In this document: in pieces, positions 6,760 to 15,016 of the stretch
Numbering within the stretch: the first letter of the stretch is position 1
Layout of the letters: the number at the start of each line of letters is the position of its first letter
Assembly: GCA_002168195.1 (NCBI GenBank)
Contig: NHBP01000019.1
Coordinates: 63,800-86,044, forward strand
DNA length: 22,245 nucleotides
DNA from: Planctomycetaceae bacterium TMED10
GTDB taxonomy: Bacteria; Planctomycetota; Planctomycetia; Pirellulales; UBA7805
Direction: 5' to 3'
Program-made: the position numbers and the translations under genes
Notes under the pieces: generated by a model
Told to the model about the DNA's origin: nothing
Seen by the model: the letters and a program-made list of their open reading frames with translations, nothing else
Database searches by the model: none

Positions 6760-8169
6760 ATGACCAAGCAACTGCGCCGATCCTGTTTCCGCGTCGCACT
6801 CCCTGTCTCTCGCTCTGACGCCTTTGTTTGGCACCAGCGGGAAGGTGCACTCGATCGCTTACTCCCGCCCTGGGAAAAGGTGAAGGTTCTCCAGCGATCT
6901 CCAGATATCAATGTGGGTCGCCAGGTAGAGTTTTTAACCTATTTGGGACCGTTTCCGCTGCGTTGGCTTGCGGAGCATACCGCCTGTTCTCCGCCGGAGT
7001 TTTTTGAAGATGTCCAGCTTCAGGGTCCTTTCAAGCACTGGCGCCATCAGCACCGATTTTTAGAAGATTCTCCCCAGGGTTCTATCCTTGAGGATCATTT
7101 GGAATACAGTTTTCCGGGCGGTCGATTAGGCCGATGGCTTGCCGGTCACGCTGTGGAGCAAAAAATTGAAAGGATGTTTGCCTACCGGCACGCCATGACG
7201 CACGGCGATCTTACAAGTCACGCACCCTACCGTGATCGGCCACGATTGTCGGTAGGAATCACAGGTGCGAGTGGTCTCATTGGAGGTGCCCTGACGGCTT
7301 TTCTTACGACCGGTGGCCACTCGGTGACAGCCATTTGTCGCTCGAATCGAAAGGCATCCGTTTCAAAAAAAATAATCTGGAATCCAGATTTTAATCAAGA
7401 ACTGGATGAAGCGGCAGAAAAATTTGATGCGGTAATTCATTTGGCTGGAGAGAATATTGCTGCACGACGTTGGAGTGCAAAACAAAAACAAGAAATTTGT
7501 AAAAGTCGTGTTTATCGAACACGTAAGTTGTGCGAATCACTGGCAGCACTCAGCAAGCCACCTTCCGTCCTTCTTGCAGCGTCAGCAACCGGTTTTTATG
7601 GAAATTCTGATTCGTCAGAGATTGCAACGGAAGATGCAATGAAAGGAGAAGGGTTTCTACCGGATCTGGCTGCGGAGTGGGAGGCGGCTTGTCGCCCGGC
7701 GATCGAAGCTGGTATCCGAGTTGTGCATTTACGATTTGGCATGGTTTTGTCTCCTCGCGGTGGAGCTCTGGCAGCGATCTTACCTTTGTTTCGACTGGGT
7801 CTTGGTGGAAAAATGGGCAATGGCCAACAACACTGGGGTTGGATTTCGCTCGAAGATGCCGTGGGTGCAGTGCATCATGCGATGATGGAGGCAAGCCTTC
7901 AGGGGCCGATCAATATTGTGGCACCGCGATCAATGACCAACAAAGAGTTCACCGCACAACTTGCTGGAGCGTTGCATCGCTGGGCGCCGTTTTCCGTTCC
8001 GAGGCGTGTCGCACGGATTTCAATGGGAGAAATGGCTGACGCATTATTGTTCTCAAGTTCGCGCGTTTCGCCGGATAAGTTATTAAAAAGCCAATATTCA
8101 TTCCGTCACGCGGAACTCGAGCTTGCTCTAAACCATATGCTCGGCCTCGGGCGAGCAACGCATGGGTAA
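6760..8169 (+). CDS. SRPBCC domain - TIGR01777 family NAD(P)-dependent epimerase fusion
   Basis: A 469-residue two-domain protein. Residues 1-150 are an SRPBCC-like ligand-binding domain (RVALPVSRSDAF start, internal PFKHWRHQHRF, and DHLEYSFPGG near 112-121). Residues from about 163 are a short-chain-dehydrogenase-like epimerase of the TIGR01777/YfcH group: TGASGLIG (168-175), AVIHLAGENIAARRW, AATGFYGNSD and LRFGMVLSPRGGAL. The substrate of this family is unknown. It is divergent from the MerR-type regulator, sharing a 247-nt intergenic region. TIGR01777 genes recur near photolyase/COG2907/DUF1365 clusters in other bacteria, so it is probably part of the same regulon (inference). Its TAA stop abuts the stop of the next gene on the opposite strand. 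Confidence 0.9.
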   Translation: MTKQLRRSCFRVALPVSRSDAFVWHQREGALDRLLPPWEKVKVLQRSPDINVGRQVEFLTYLGPFPLRWLAEHTACSPPEFFEDVQLQGPFKHWRHQHRFLEDSPQGSILEDHLEYSFPGGRLGRWLAGHAVEQKIERMFAYRHAMTHGDLTSHAPYRDRPRLSVGITGASGLIGGALTAFLTTGGHSVTAICRSNRKASVSKKIIWNPDFNQELDEAAEKFDAVIHLAGENIAARRWSAKQKQEICKSRVYRTRKLCESLAALSKPPSVLLAASATGFYGNSDSSEIATEDAMKGEGFLPDLAAEWEAACRPAIEAGIRVVHLRFGMVLSPRGGALAAILPLFRLGLGGKMGNGQQHWGWISLEDAVGAVHHAMMEASLQGPINIVAPRSMTNKEFTAQLAGALHRWAPFSVPRRVARISMGEMADALLFSSSRVSPDKLLKSQYSFRHAELELALNHMLGLGRATHG

Positions 8170-8982
8170 TCAGAGGCCGAAGGAGATGCCACTTTGGATC
8201 GAAGCGGAAGAATTGATTCCGGGTCTTGGTTTACTCTTACTATAGATGCCTGTGCGGGGCCGAACTCCCCCGCGATATCTCAAGATAGACCACTGTCCCG
8301 TACCGCTGGCGGCAGTTCGCTTCATGACAAGACGCACAAAAAACGTCTTTTTTTCTAGCGGTGTTTCGAGATAACTGACCGAAAATAAGCTCGCAATTAT
8401 TTGATCTTGCCCCTGAATACGCACGCTCTCGGTCTGATAAAAATTAGTCCGCGCTCTTCCATTGAGATCCAGTAGGCATTTTACGAGAGACTTGTTTTCA
8501 AATTGTTTTAGCTCTTTTAGGCCTTTCGAGGTTTTCAGATAGTAGGTTTTGAGTTGTTTTTCTGAAAGCCGTATTTCAGGATCAGTTAAGGCCGCTAACG
8601 CTCTGTAAGGCTTGCCGGTCAAAATATTTTTTACCCACTCTGTTCCAAAAAGTGCACTCTGCTGCGTAATCGCCATTTCACGCAGGTAATACTGTGTTGG
8701 AGCATAAGAGATCGCCAACAAACTCAAGCAAAGTCCAGTCACAGCCATTACACGGACGGTCGTTGAGGGTTGCTGACGATTAAGGTGAATTGTAGTGAGC
8801 GTGCAACCGAGAAATCCAAGGCCACCACAAACCCACCACGTTGGTCCAAAGAGTGCCAGCAACGCAAATGTTCCGAAAAATAGTGAAAGGAATCCCCAGC
8901 CGCCAAGATGCGTATATTGATTCAGGGAAGTCTCCTCAACTGGAGAGGAAAAGTCTGTAGAAACTCGCGGGGATTCGCTCAT
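8170..8982 (-). CDS. Membrane-anchored protein of unknown function
   Basis: A 270-residue protein I do not recognise. After a polar N-terminus of about 30 residues come two closely spaced hydrophobic segments (GFLSLFFGTFALLALFGPTW and CGGLGFLGCTLTTIHL), then a third near residues 75-95 (VMAVTGLCLSLLAISY). The remaining 170 residues are soluble and rather basic, with no motif I can name. The N-terminal layout resembles small DUF4190-like planctomycete membrane proteins, but that is only a loose resemblance. I prefer the ATG at 8982 over a TTG at 8994; neither has a strong ribosome site. It lies 37 nt after the CvpA-like gene and is the probable last gene of that operon. Its stop abuts the convergent TIGR01777 gene with no gap. 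Confidence 0.7.
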   Translation of the reverse strand: MSESPRVSTDFSSPVEETSLNQYTHLGGWGFLSLFFGTFALLALFGPTWWVCGGLGFLGCTLTTIHLNRQQPSTTVRVMAVTGLCLSLLAISYAPTQYYLREMAITQQSALFGTEWVKNILTGKPYRALAALTDPEIRLSEKQLKTYYLKTSKGLKELKQFENKSLVKCLLDLNGRARTNFYQTESVRIQGQDQIIASLFSVSYLETPLEKKTFFVRLVMKRTAASGTGQWSILRYRGGVRPRTGIYSKSKPRPGINSSASIQSGISFGL

Positions 8983-9019
8983 GCCAACACGCAATCATTA
9001 AATGTCATGGAGAATTGAG

Positions 9020-9682
9020 CTACTGACTATTTGTCAGCGTCAGCTCTTGAATCTTTCCGCTTCCCCAGGTTCTTTGTACTCGAAGTGCGGGCAGCGTTTC
9101 GAGCGTGCCACGACGTGCCCCATAGGTCAGGATAAACGTTCCCTTCGGATCAAATACGTGTTGCTCGGGTTTTTCAGGGTCCGCAGAACGCGCAAAGCTG
9201 CCCTGAGATGTTTTTTGCATAAGCGATAACCAGTTTCTATCGGGGGCGAACCAAAACATGCGACTTTCGGGCGAGGCCTGACCATTGCCATCGAAAGAGT
9301 TTACCGCCAGAGGCGCTAAGTGGAGGGAAGTTGCCACAAGTGAAACCATGATCCAACCGGTCCAGAGTCCGAAGAATAATCCACCAACCAAATCCACGGG
9401 TTTGAGGAATCGCACACGCACTTTTGACAAAGTTTGTGTGAGGAGTCGCATGGATAGACTGAATCCAATAAACAGTCCCCAGAAAGCAAGAAAATCAGCG
9501 AAGTAACTGAAACTCGGCATCATTACATCAAGCCGTAAAGCCAAAGGCTCAAAAAAATTCATCGTTAAGGTTCCGGCAAACAGCACGTTAAAAAAAGTGA
9601 GTAGGCTATGCCAGAGCCCATCTTTGCCGATCTCAGCAACGACGATGATCATGATCAGTATGAATAGGGCCGCTAAAATCAT
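9020..9682 (-). CDS. CvpA-like membrane protein
   Basis: A 220-residue protein with four predicted transmembrane segments in the first 125 residues: ILAALFILIMIIVVAEIG, a segment near 22-42, AFWGLFIGFSLSMRLL, and GLFFGLWTGWIMVSLVATSL. The hydrophilic stretch KVRVRFLKPVDLVGGLFFG between the third and fourth segments matches the CvpA/colicin V production family, whose members are linked to colicin V export in E. coli and to envelope functions elsewhere. The C-terminal 90 residues form a soluble tail with RMFWFAPDRNWLSLMQ, seen in planctomycete versions. The ATG overlaps the stop of the GspE-like gene by 4 nt (ATGA), indicating coupled translation. Confidence 0.75.
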   Translation of the reverse strand: MILAALFILIMIIVVAEIGKDGLWHSLLTFFNVLFAGTLTMNFFEPLALRLDVMMPSFSYFADFLAFWGLFIGFSLSMRLLTQTLSKVRVRFLKPVDLVGGLFFGLWTGWIMVSLVATSLHLAPLAVNSFDGNGQASPESRMFWFAPDRNWLSLMQKTSQGSFARSADPEKPEQHVFDPKGTFILTYGARRGTLETLPALRVQRTWGSGKIQELTLTNSQ

Positions 9683-11574
9683 TTTTTCAATACTCGCTGT
9701 AATTCTTCCACAGATGTTATCCCTCGGGCAACGAGCAATTTTCCATGATCAAGTTCAGTACGCATGCCCGCTTTGCGGGCGACTCTTTTCAGGTCGTCGA
9801 TGTTCGGTTTTCCACTCACGAGTATCTTCTGAATATCTTGATCCATCTGCAATACTTCATAGATGCCCGTGACGCCGTGGTAGCCAATTCCCTCGCATAC
9901 GTCACAGATTTTCTCGCTCTCAGGTTGAGCCGCCCGGTAAAGTTTTTCTGCTCGCTCTGGAGGGATTCCCAGTTTCTTCAGCAATTCGGAAGAGGGTTGG
10001 TAGGCAGTTTTGCATTCAGTGCATAATTTACGAATCAATCGTCCGTGAACCACGGTCGTGATCGACCCCGCGACAAGTTCGGGAGGGACTTTCATGACCA
10101 GCACGCGTAGCAAGGCTTCTAAGCTATCGCGTGCGCCGATCGAACCGATAACGAGAAATTCCTTCATTGCAAGATCGCAGAGCATTTGTGCTGATTGCGG
10201 ATCAACCAGATTGCGGCAAACGATGACATCTGGCTGTGCGCGTGATACAGCTGGCAGGCAATCAACCGGACGTTCACCAGCGGTTGAGTCATAATATTTA
10301 GGATCAACATTAGCGATTTCCGGTTCTGGAGAATCGGAATCCTCAACACTCACAAAATCGCGCATATAGCGATCCACACTTTCCAGTCCGATATTGATCA
10401 AGGTAGTTAAGCCACCGGATGGCAGGGCGGAAAATAGGATCATCCCACTCGTCTTCTGAAGAGTCGCTGCGACTTCTTCTGCCGTTTTTGTCCGCATTCC
10501 GAGATCAATCAATGAGTGCAAATGATCGGCAGATCGATGAAATGTGATCAACCACCGCTCTAGATTCTCACCTTTTGCAAGCGTCAGTTTACAGATGACG
10601 TTCTCTTCCCACTTCCCGTGAAACTGATTGCGCTGAGCCTGCATGTGATTGAGCTTTACAGCATCTGTTTCGGAATCAATCATTTTCCGAAAACGTGCTG
10701 AGAAATGGGCTTCGTTTCCTTGCGCAAATGAATGTTTCGCCTCATCTTCGGGATCCGTGGCAAGGGTTGAAAGTACTTCGGTGATCTGACGACCGGTTTC
10801 TATCGATTGTGGAGGCAGGTTGTGCCACACACCATCAATCAGATAGCGAATCCCCATCTGTTCACCAAAACTAAGTAAGAGCTGGGTTGCTCTCCGATCA
10901 AGCGCATCGCCAAATAAATCCGTCGTAGCAGCGTAACCCTCAACCTGACGAGCTAGGATCGTTCGTGCTTGCTTGGTTGGACGTGCAGAATCAAGGTCAG
11001 CAGAGAGATCAACTTCGGGGCCAAGGTCATCCTCCGAAAGTAACGAAGCGTCGTCACTGATATGTACGCCAACATAACGCAAATTCTTTGCCACCAAAAA
11101 ACGTATATGCTCAGGCGTCAATACTCGAAGATGGTCCTCAACAAGCGGATTACGATAATAAAAAATATAAGTCAGTGCAGGTCCCGAATAAGCAATCAAC
11201 AGCAGCAGAAAGGCAGGCCAGAAATAAGGAATTACCCACATCATCAATAGTGCAAATGAAAAGCAACCGACGACGATGGGATTCCAGGTATTTCGTTTGA
11301 GGCGATGAAACAGTAGGTCTTGATTAATCCAGTCAGCAGAGCGCACCCAAAGCAGAAAAAGAATCAGACAAGCGAGTATTTTGAAGATACTAAAATAGAA
11401 ACCGGGACCCCGGAAGGTATCGGGGTCGATCCAGTGCGGATCGGGCCATGTGAGTGAATCGGAAATTGCGTTGGTATCTTGCGAGAAACTCTCCAATCCC
11501 GGAAAGAAGACAAAGCCACCCAGGCACAAAATAGTCCGCCAAAAAAATAGATTTACTTTTAATAATTTTAGCAT
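9679..11574 (-). CDS. Membrane-anchored GspE/PilB-like pseudo-ATPase
   Basis: About 631 residues. The N-terminus has a signal-like hydrophobic segment (about 12-30) and further membrane segments near 59-80 and 100-140. A soluble part with an N1-like domain follows, then a C-terminal domain aligned with type II/IV secretion ATPases, ending in the zinc motif C-x2-C...C-x2-C (about residues 519, 522, 558, 561) and the GVTGIYEVL block typical of GspE. The catalytic motifs are lost. The P-loop position reads ALPSGGLTTL with no Lys, the Walker B position reads DVIVCRNLVD where GEIRD is expected, and the His-box position reads VIGSIGARDS. It is therefore probably a structural or regulatory partner of the neighbouring PilT-type ATPase, not an ATPase (inference). 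The ATG at 11574 overlaps the pilT stop (TGATG); a GTG at 11577 is an alternative start. Confidence 0.85.
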   Translation of the reverse strand: MLKLLKVNLFFWRTILCLGGFVFFPGLESFSQDTNAISDSLTWPDPHWIDPDTFRGPGFYFSIFKILACLILFLLWVRSADWINQDLLFHRLKRNTWNPIVVGCFSFALLMMWVIPYFWPAFLLLLIAYSGPALTYIFYYRNPLVEDHLRVLTPEHIRFLVAKNLRYVGVHISDDASLLSEDDLGPEVDLSADLDSARPTKQARTILARQVEGYAATTDLFGDALDRRATQLLLSFGEQMGIRYLIDGVWHNLPPQSIETGRQITEVLSTLATDPEDEAKHSFAQGNEAHFSARFRKMIDSETDAVKLNHMQAQRNQFHGKWEENVICKLTLAKGENLERWLITFHRSADHLHSLIDLGMRTKTAEEVAATLQKTSGMILFSALPSGGLTTLINIGLESVDRYMRDFVSVEDSDSPEPEIANVDPKYYDSTAGERPVDCLPAVSRAQPDVIVCRNLVDPQSAQMLCDLAMKEFLVIGSIGARDSLEALLRVLVMKVPPELVAGSITTVVHGRLIRKLCTECKTAYQPSSELLKKLGIPPERAEKLYRAAQPESEKICDVCEGIGYHGVTGIYEVLQMDQDIQKILVSGKPNIDDLKRVARKAGMRTELDHGKLLVARGITSVEELQRVLKK

Positions 11575-12710
11575 CACAGCAATCCGCCCTGCGCAACGTC
11601 AATGCCTTTAAGAACCATCTTCAATTGCTGTTTATTGGGCGAAACCTCCATAGCAACATCTTGAGAAATAAGTGCTTGATCAATGAGGCTCTTCAGGGAC
11701 ATGTTAAAATCCTGCATTTTATCCTGGGATCCCAAGCGTACAGCATCAGCTAGCTTTTCATCCTCTTCCTCAATGACTAGTTTACGAATCATGCTGTTCA
11801 TAATGAGTACCTCAACCGCTGGTACCCGAGAAACATCCGTGGAGATTGAAGGCAGTAATTTTTGTGCCACGATAGCCTTGAGGTTCGTCTCCAAGGCACT
11901 TCGCAGTGATGCATGCATATCCTGCGGAAAGAGATCTAAGATCCGGTTAATAGTTGACGCTGAACTTGAAGCGTGAATTGTACCAAACACAAGATGCCCG
12001 GTCTCCGCTGCATGGATGGCGGTCTGGAAAGTTTCACGGTCTCGCATCTCTCCAACCAACATCACGTCCGGATCTTCGCGAACCGCGTGTTTCATGCCGA
12101 GCTCAAAATTTTTAACATCGATGCCTATTTCGCGTTGATTGATTAGGCATTTATTTTCGTGGAATAAAAATTCAATCGGGTCTTCGAGTGTCAAGATGTG
12201 CTTGCGATAATGGTCGTTGATCCAATTGAGCATCGAGGCGATGGTTGTACTTTTTCCAGAACCAGTAACTCCCGCAACAAGAACCAGTCCCTGATCGAAC
12301 TGACAGAGGTCTTCAATTACATCCGGTAAGTGCAGTCCTTTAAAGTTGGGAATCGTATTGTTGACCCGTCGGGCAACCATGCCGACATGACCCATTTGCG
12401 TGAGCATATTCACACGGAATCGCCACTGTGTGCCGTCGACATCAATCATGTATGCAAAATCGGCACCACCCTCGGCTTCAAAAATATCCCGATTTCGTTC
12501 ATCCATGAGCGGATAGCAAAGATCCCGCATCTCGAGTGCACCAATCGGATCGTGCTTCAATGGCCGTAGGGATCCCGCGACACGAACATACGGTGGTTGG
12601 CCCACTTTAAGATGCAGGTCACTACCATCGAGTTTTACCACCGCCCTGAAAATTTTGTCGATCGAAAAGTCAGTTGCCCGGTCGAGTTTTAAAGAAGGAT
12701 CAGTTGCCAT
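11574..12710 (-). CDS. pilT: PilT-type twitching/retraction ATPase
   Basis: A 378-residue hexameric AAA-like motor ATPase that in other bacteria powers type IV pilus retraction at the cytoplasmic face. All motifs are intact: the N-terminal GSDLHL (about 29-34), Walker A GVTGSGKST (147-155), the Asp box TLEDPIEF, Walker B VMLVGEMRD (216-224) and the His box ETGHLVFGTIH (236-246). A C-terminal SPNKQQLKMVLKGI follows. The ATG at 12710 has GAGGA (12722-12718) 7 nt upstream, making it better than the ATG at 12737, which would add nine residues. It overlaps the GspE-like gene by one nt. No pilin or PilC gene is in the window, so pilus retraction is a family inference; PilU-like or other roles are possible. 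Confidence 0.92.
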   Translation of the reverse strand: MATDPSLKLDRATDFSIDKIFRAVVKLDGSDLHLKVGQPPYVRVAGSLRPLKHDPIGALEMRDLCYPLMDERNRDIFEAEGGADFAYMIDVDGTQWRFRVNMLTQMGHVGMVARRVNNTIPNFKGLHLPDVIEDLCQFDQGLVLVAGVTGSGKSTTIASMLNWINDHYRKHILTLEDPIEFLFHENKCLINQREIGIDVKNFELGMKHAVREDPDVMLVGEMRDRETFQTAIHAAETGHLVFGTIHASSSASTINRILDLFPQDMHASLRSALETNLKAIVAQKLLPSISTDVSRVPAVEVLIMNSMIRKLVIEEEDEKLADAVRLGSQDKMQDFNMSLKSLIDQALISQDVAMEVSPNKQQLKMVLKGIDVAQGGLL

Positions 12711-12717
12711 CAGCGTG

Positions 12718-12722
12718 TCCTC
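12718..12722 (-). promoter_or_regulatory. Ribosome binding site deciding the pilT start
   Basis: GAGGA on the minus strand, 7 nt before the ATG at 12710. It is the reason to prefer this start over the upstream in-frame ATG at 12737, which has no such block. Confidence 0.6.
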
Positions 12723-12775
12723 ACTATGGAAATACAAAACTCATGTTAGATTGTAATCGCATTTGGTGCGACATA

Positions 12776-13543
12776 TCAAAGCCGGACAGGAATCCCACAG
12801 TCTCGCATGAACTGCTTGGTGTCAGAAATTGTATACTCCCCGAAGTGAAAAATGCTGGCGGCAAGGACTGCATCCGCTTTGCCTACCTGAATGGCTTCGG
12901 CCAAGTGTTTGGGATGCCCAGCCCCACCACTCGCTACGACCGGAACCGACACAGCTGAACTGATCGCACCGGTAATTTCCAAATCATAGCCCTCTTTGGT
13001 TCCATCACAATCCATGCTCGTAACAACAATTTCGCCTGCTCCCAGGCGCTCAGCCTCTTGAGCCCAGCTTACAGCTTCCAGGCCCGTCGCAACTCGTCCA
13101 CCATGGATGAAAACCTCCCATAGCGTGTCCCCATCTTTTTTAACTCTTTTTGGATCAATATTCACAACAATACATTGGCTCCCAAACCGTTGAGCGGCTT
13201 GTTTTATAAAATCAGGATTTTTGACTGCAGTGGAATTGATTGAGATTTTATCGGTGCCCGACATTAATAATGAACGAATATCATCCAGTGATCGGATTCC
13301 ACCACCAACGGTCAGCGGCATTGAAATGACATCGGCCGTCTGGCGGACGACATCCACCATGCACTCACGCTCTTCATGACTGGCTGTAATATCGAGAAAA
13401 ACAAGTTCGTCCGCGCCTTCATGTTCGTAGCGAAGGGCAACTTCAACCGGATCGCCCGCATCACGGAGGCCAACAAAGCGGGTTCCTTTTACAACCCGAC
13501 CTTGATCGACGTCCAGGCAGGGGATTACCCGTTTGGCTAACAT
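12776..13543 (-). CDS. hisF: Imidazole glycerol phosphate synthase subunit HisF
   Basis: A 255-residue (beta/alpha)8 barrel. With HisH as the glutaminase partner it converts PRFAR plus ammonia to imidazole glycerol phosphate and AICAR in histidine synthesis. The catalytic Asp11 (IPCLDVD) and Asp130 (VVNIDPKR) are at the canonical numbers. The phosphate-binding loops LTVGGGIRS (near 77-85) and [10 protein letters not shown] are present, as is the [13 protein letters not shown] segment. Length is normal for the family. No other his gene is in the window; hisH must be elsewhere. It lies 65 nt upstream of pilT in the same direction, so read-through into the pilT operon is possible. The start is ATG at 13543. 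Confidence 0.97.
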   Translation of the reverse strand: MLAKRVIPCLDVDQGRVVKGTRFVGLRDAGDPVEVALRYEHEGADELVFLDITASHEERECMVDVVRQTADVISMPLTVGGGIRSLDDIRSLLMSGTDKISINSTAVKNPDFIKQAAQRFGSQCIVVNIDPKRVKKDGDTLWEVFIHGGRVATGLEAVSWAQEAERLGAGEIVVTSMDCDGTKEGYDLEITGAISSAVSVPVVASGGAGHPKHLAEAIQVGKADAVLAASIFHFGEYTISDTKQFMRDCGIPVRL

Positions 13544-13620
13544 GCAAAGATTCCCGTCATATTGAAGTAGAGGTCCAAACTGGAAATTCCACGATATGCA
13601 AAAAATGAATAATGGTTAAG

Positions 13621-13626
13621 ATTATA
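13621..13626 (-). promoter_or_regulatory. Predicted -10 box for hisF
   Basis: A perfect TATAAT on the minus strand about 78 nt before the hisF ATG, in the AT-rich divergent region between hisF and moeA. No convincing -35 hexamer is found at 16-18 nt, so this is tentative. Confidence 0.35.
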
Positions 13627-13762
13627 TCGAGGAAAACAGTTAAAAGACGACTCAAATTTAAGTTGCTCTTTGGTACGGGTCAACCGGTTGATTGGTTGGA
13701 GTGCTTTGGTAGATCGCACAACAAAAAAAACGAGGGTATCATCGCGAACGCATGATGTCCGG

Positions 13763-14965
13763 ATGACTGGGTTTGCTTGTCGATCAAGCGTGGCCGAGGC
13801 CATCGCTTGGACCGATAACGTATTCCCGTTGCTGAAAACTGAAAAAATTGCGATTGGCCAATCCGCAGGCCGTGTTTTAGCTCAGACAATTACGAGCAAA
13901 GTCAATGTTCCTGGATTTCATCGGAGCATGATGGATGGCTTTGCAATTCGTGCCGTTGACATCGAACAAGCAGCAGAATCTGAACCGGTTGCCTTGCGCA
14001 TCGCGGGTGATATTTATCCGGGAACACCACATTCGGTTCCATTGTCTTCGAAACAAACGATACGGATTATGACCGGTGCGCCCATACCGACCGGGGGCGA
14101 TGCCGTGATTCCCGTAGAAGATGTGCGGGTGCGGGGTGATCAGATCTTGGTCAGTCGTCCGATTGCCGAAGGCAAACATGTAGGAACTCCGGGAGAAGAT
14201 GTTGTATCCGGCCAGAGGGTCCTTGCCACGGGAAGACATCTCAGGCCACAGGATGTCGGCTTACTCTCATCGATTGGTATCGATGCGGTGGGCGTTTTGT
14301 GTAAACCGAGGGTTCATCTCGTCACGACAGGTAACGAATTACTTCCAGCAGGGACACCACCAACGGATTTTATGATTACCGATGCAAATAGTCCGATGTT
14401 GGAATCTTTGGTTGTTAGAGATGGTGGCGATGTAACATCTGCGGGCATTGTTCCGGACAATCCTGAATGCATTTTGAATGCCTTTCAGGCGGAGGCAGAT
14501 ATTATTATTGTGTCCGGTGGGTCAAGCGTGGGCCTCGAAGATTATGTGCCTCAGTTGCTTGCTGAACATGGAGAGTTAGGGATTCATGGTGTCCAAATGC
14601 GGCCCAGTTCGCCGGTGGGTATCGGGACTTATAAAAAACGAATTGTTTTTCTCCTTCCCGGAAATCCGGTTGCCTGCCTTTGCGGATACGATTTTTTTGC
14701 TGGACGCACTATTCGGAAGTTGACGGGACGAGGGACCGAGTTACCTTACTCACGGCAGATACTTCCGCTTGGTGAACCACTGGTCTCGGTGGAGGGTCGA
14801 AAAGATTATGTCCGAGTCCAGATTTCAGAAGGCCGCGTTACAAAGAGTACCCGGCAAGGGGCATCCATGCTTTTTTCAGCCGTGCAATCCGATGGTTTTC
14901 TCATTATCCCAGAAGAATCATCGTCCCTTGCGACCGGCACGCTGGTGACGGTCTATCGTTATTGA
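13763..14965 (+). CDS. moeA: Molybdopterin molybdenumtransferase MoeA
   Basis: A 400-residue protein that inserts molybdenum into adenylylated molybdopterin in molybdenum cofactor synthesis. Landmarks in order: SVAEAIAWTDNVFPLL at the N-terminus; FHRSMMDGFAIRA; TGAPIPTGGDAVIPVEDV; the TTGNEL domain III entry followed by DANSPML; SGGSSVGLEDYV in the active-site loop; and LLPGNPVACLCGYDFF. The family's usual GGVSVG and KPGKP loops read GGSSVG and RPSSP, a variant I associate with planctomycete-type MoeA (from memory). The ATG at 13763 fits the family N-terminus; a TTG at 13670 would add 31 unlike residues. There is no strong Shine-Dalgarno. It is divergent from hisF and convergent with glgX. 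Confidence 0.94.
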   Translation: MTGFACRSSVAEAIAWTDNVFPLLKTEKIAIGQSAGRVLAQTITSKVNVPGFHRSMMDGFAIRAVDIEQAAESEPVALRIAGDIYPGTPHSVPLSSKQTIRIMTGAPIPTGGDAVIPVEDVRVRGDQILVSRPIAEGKHVGTPGEDVVSGQRVLATGRHLRPQDVGLLSSIGIDAVGVLCKPRVHLVTTGNELLPAGTPPTDFMITDANSPMLESLVVRDGGDVTSAGIVPDNPECILNAFQAEADIIIVSGGSSVGLEDYVPQLLAEHGELGIHGVQMRPSSPVGIGTYKKRIVFLLPGNPVACLCGYDFFAGRTIRKLTGRGTELPYSRQILPLGEPLVSVEGRKDYVRVQISEGRVTKSTRQGASMLFSAVQSDGFLIIPEESSSLATGTLVTVYRY

Positions 14966-14983
14966 GCAGACTAAATCGATGAT

Positions 14984-15016
14984 GCATGCTGGGTGTTGCC
15001 TCAGCCCCCAGCATGC
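14984..15016. terminator. Inverted repeat between moeA and glgX (possible two-way terminator)
   Basis: GCATGCTGGG (14984-14993) and CCCAGCATGC (15007-15016) form a perfect 10-bp stem around a 13-nt loop. It lies 18 nt after the moeA stop and contains the glgX stop codon in its loop, so the right arm encodes the last residues of GlgX. No T-run follows on either strand, so intrinsic termination is only likely, not certain. Confidence 0.5.

Noticed and set aside
9679..11574. Calling the GspE-like gene an active secretion ATPase
   Set aside because: Walker A Lys, Walker B Glu and the His box are all missing.
13670..13762. N-terminal extension of MoeA from a TTG start
   Set aside because: The extra 31 residues do not resemble the family, whose N-terminus fits the ATG at 13763.
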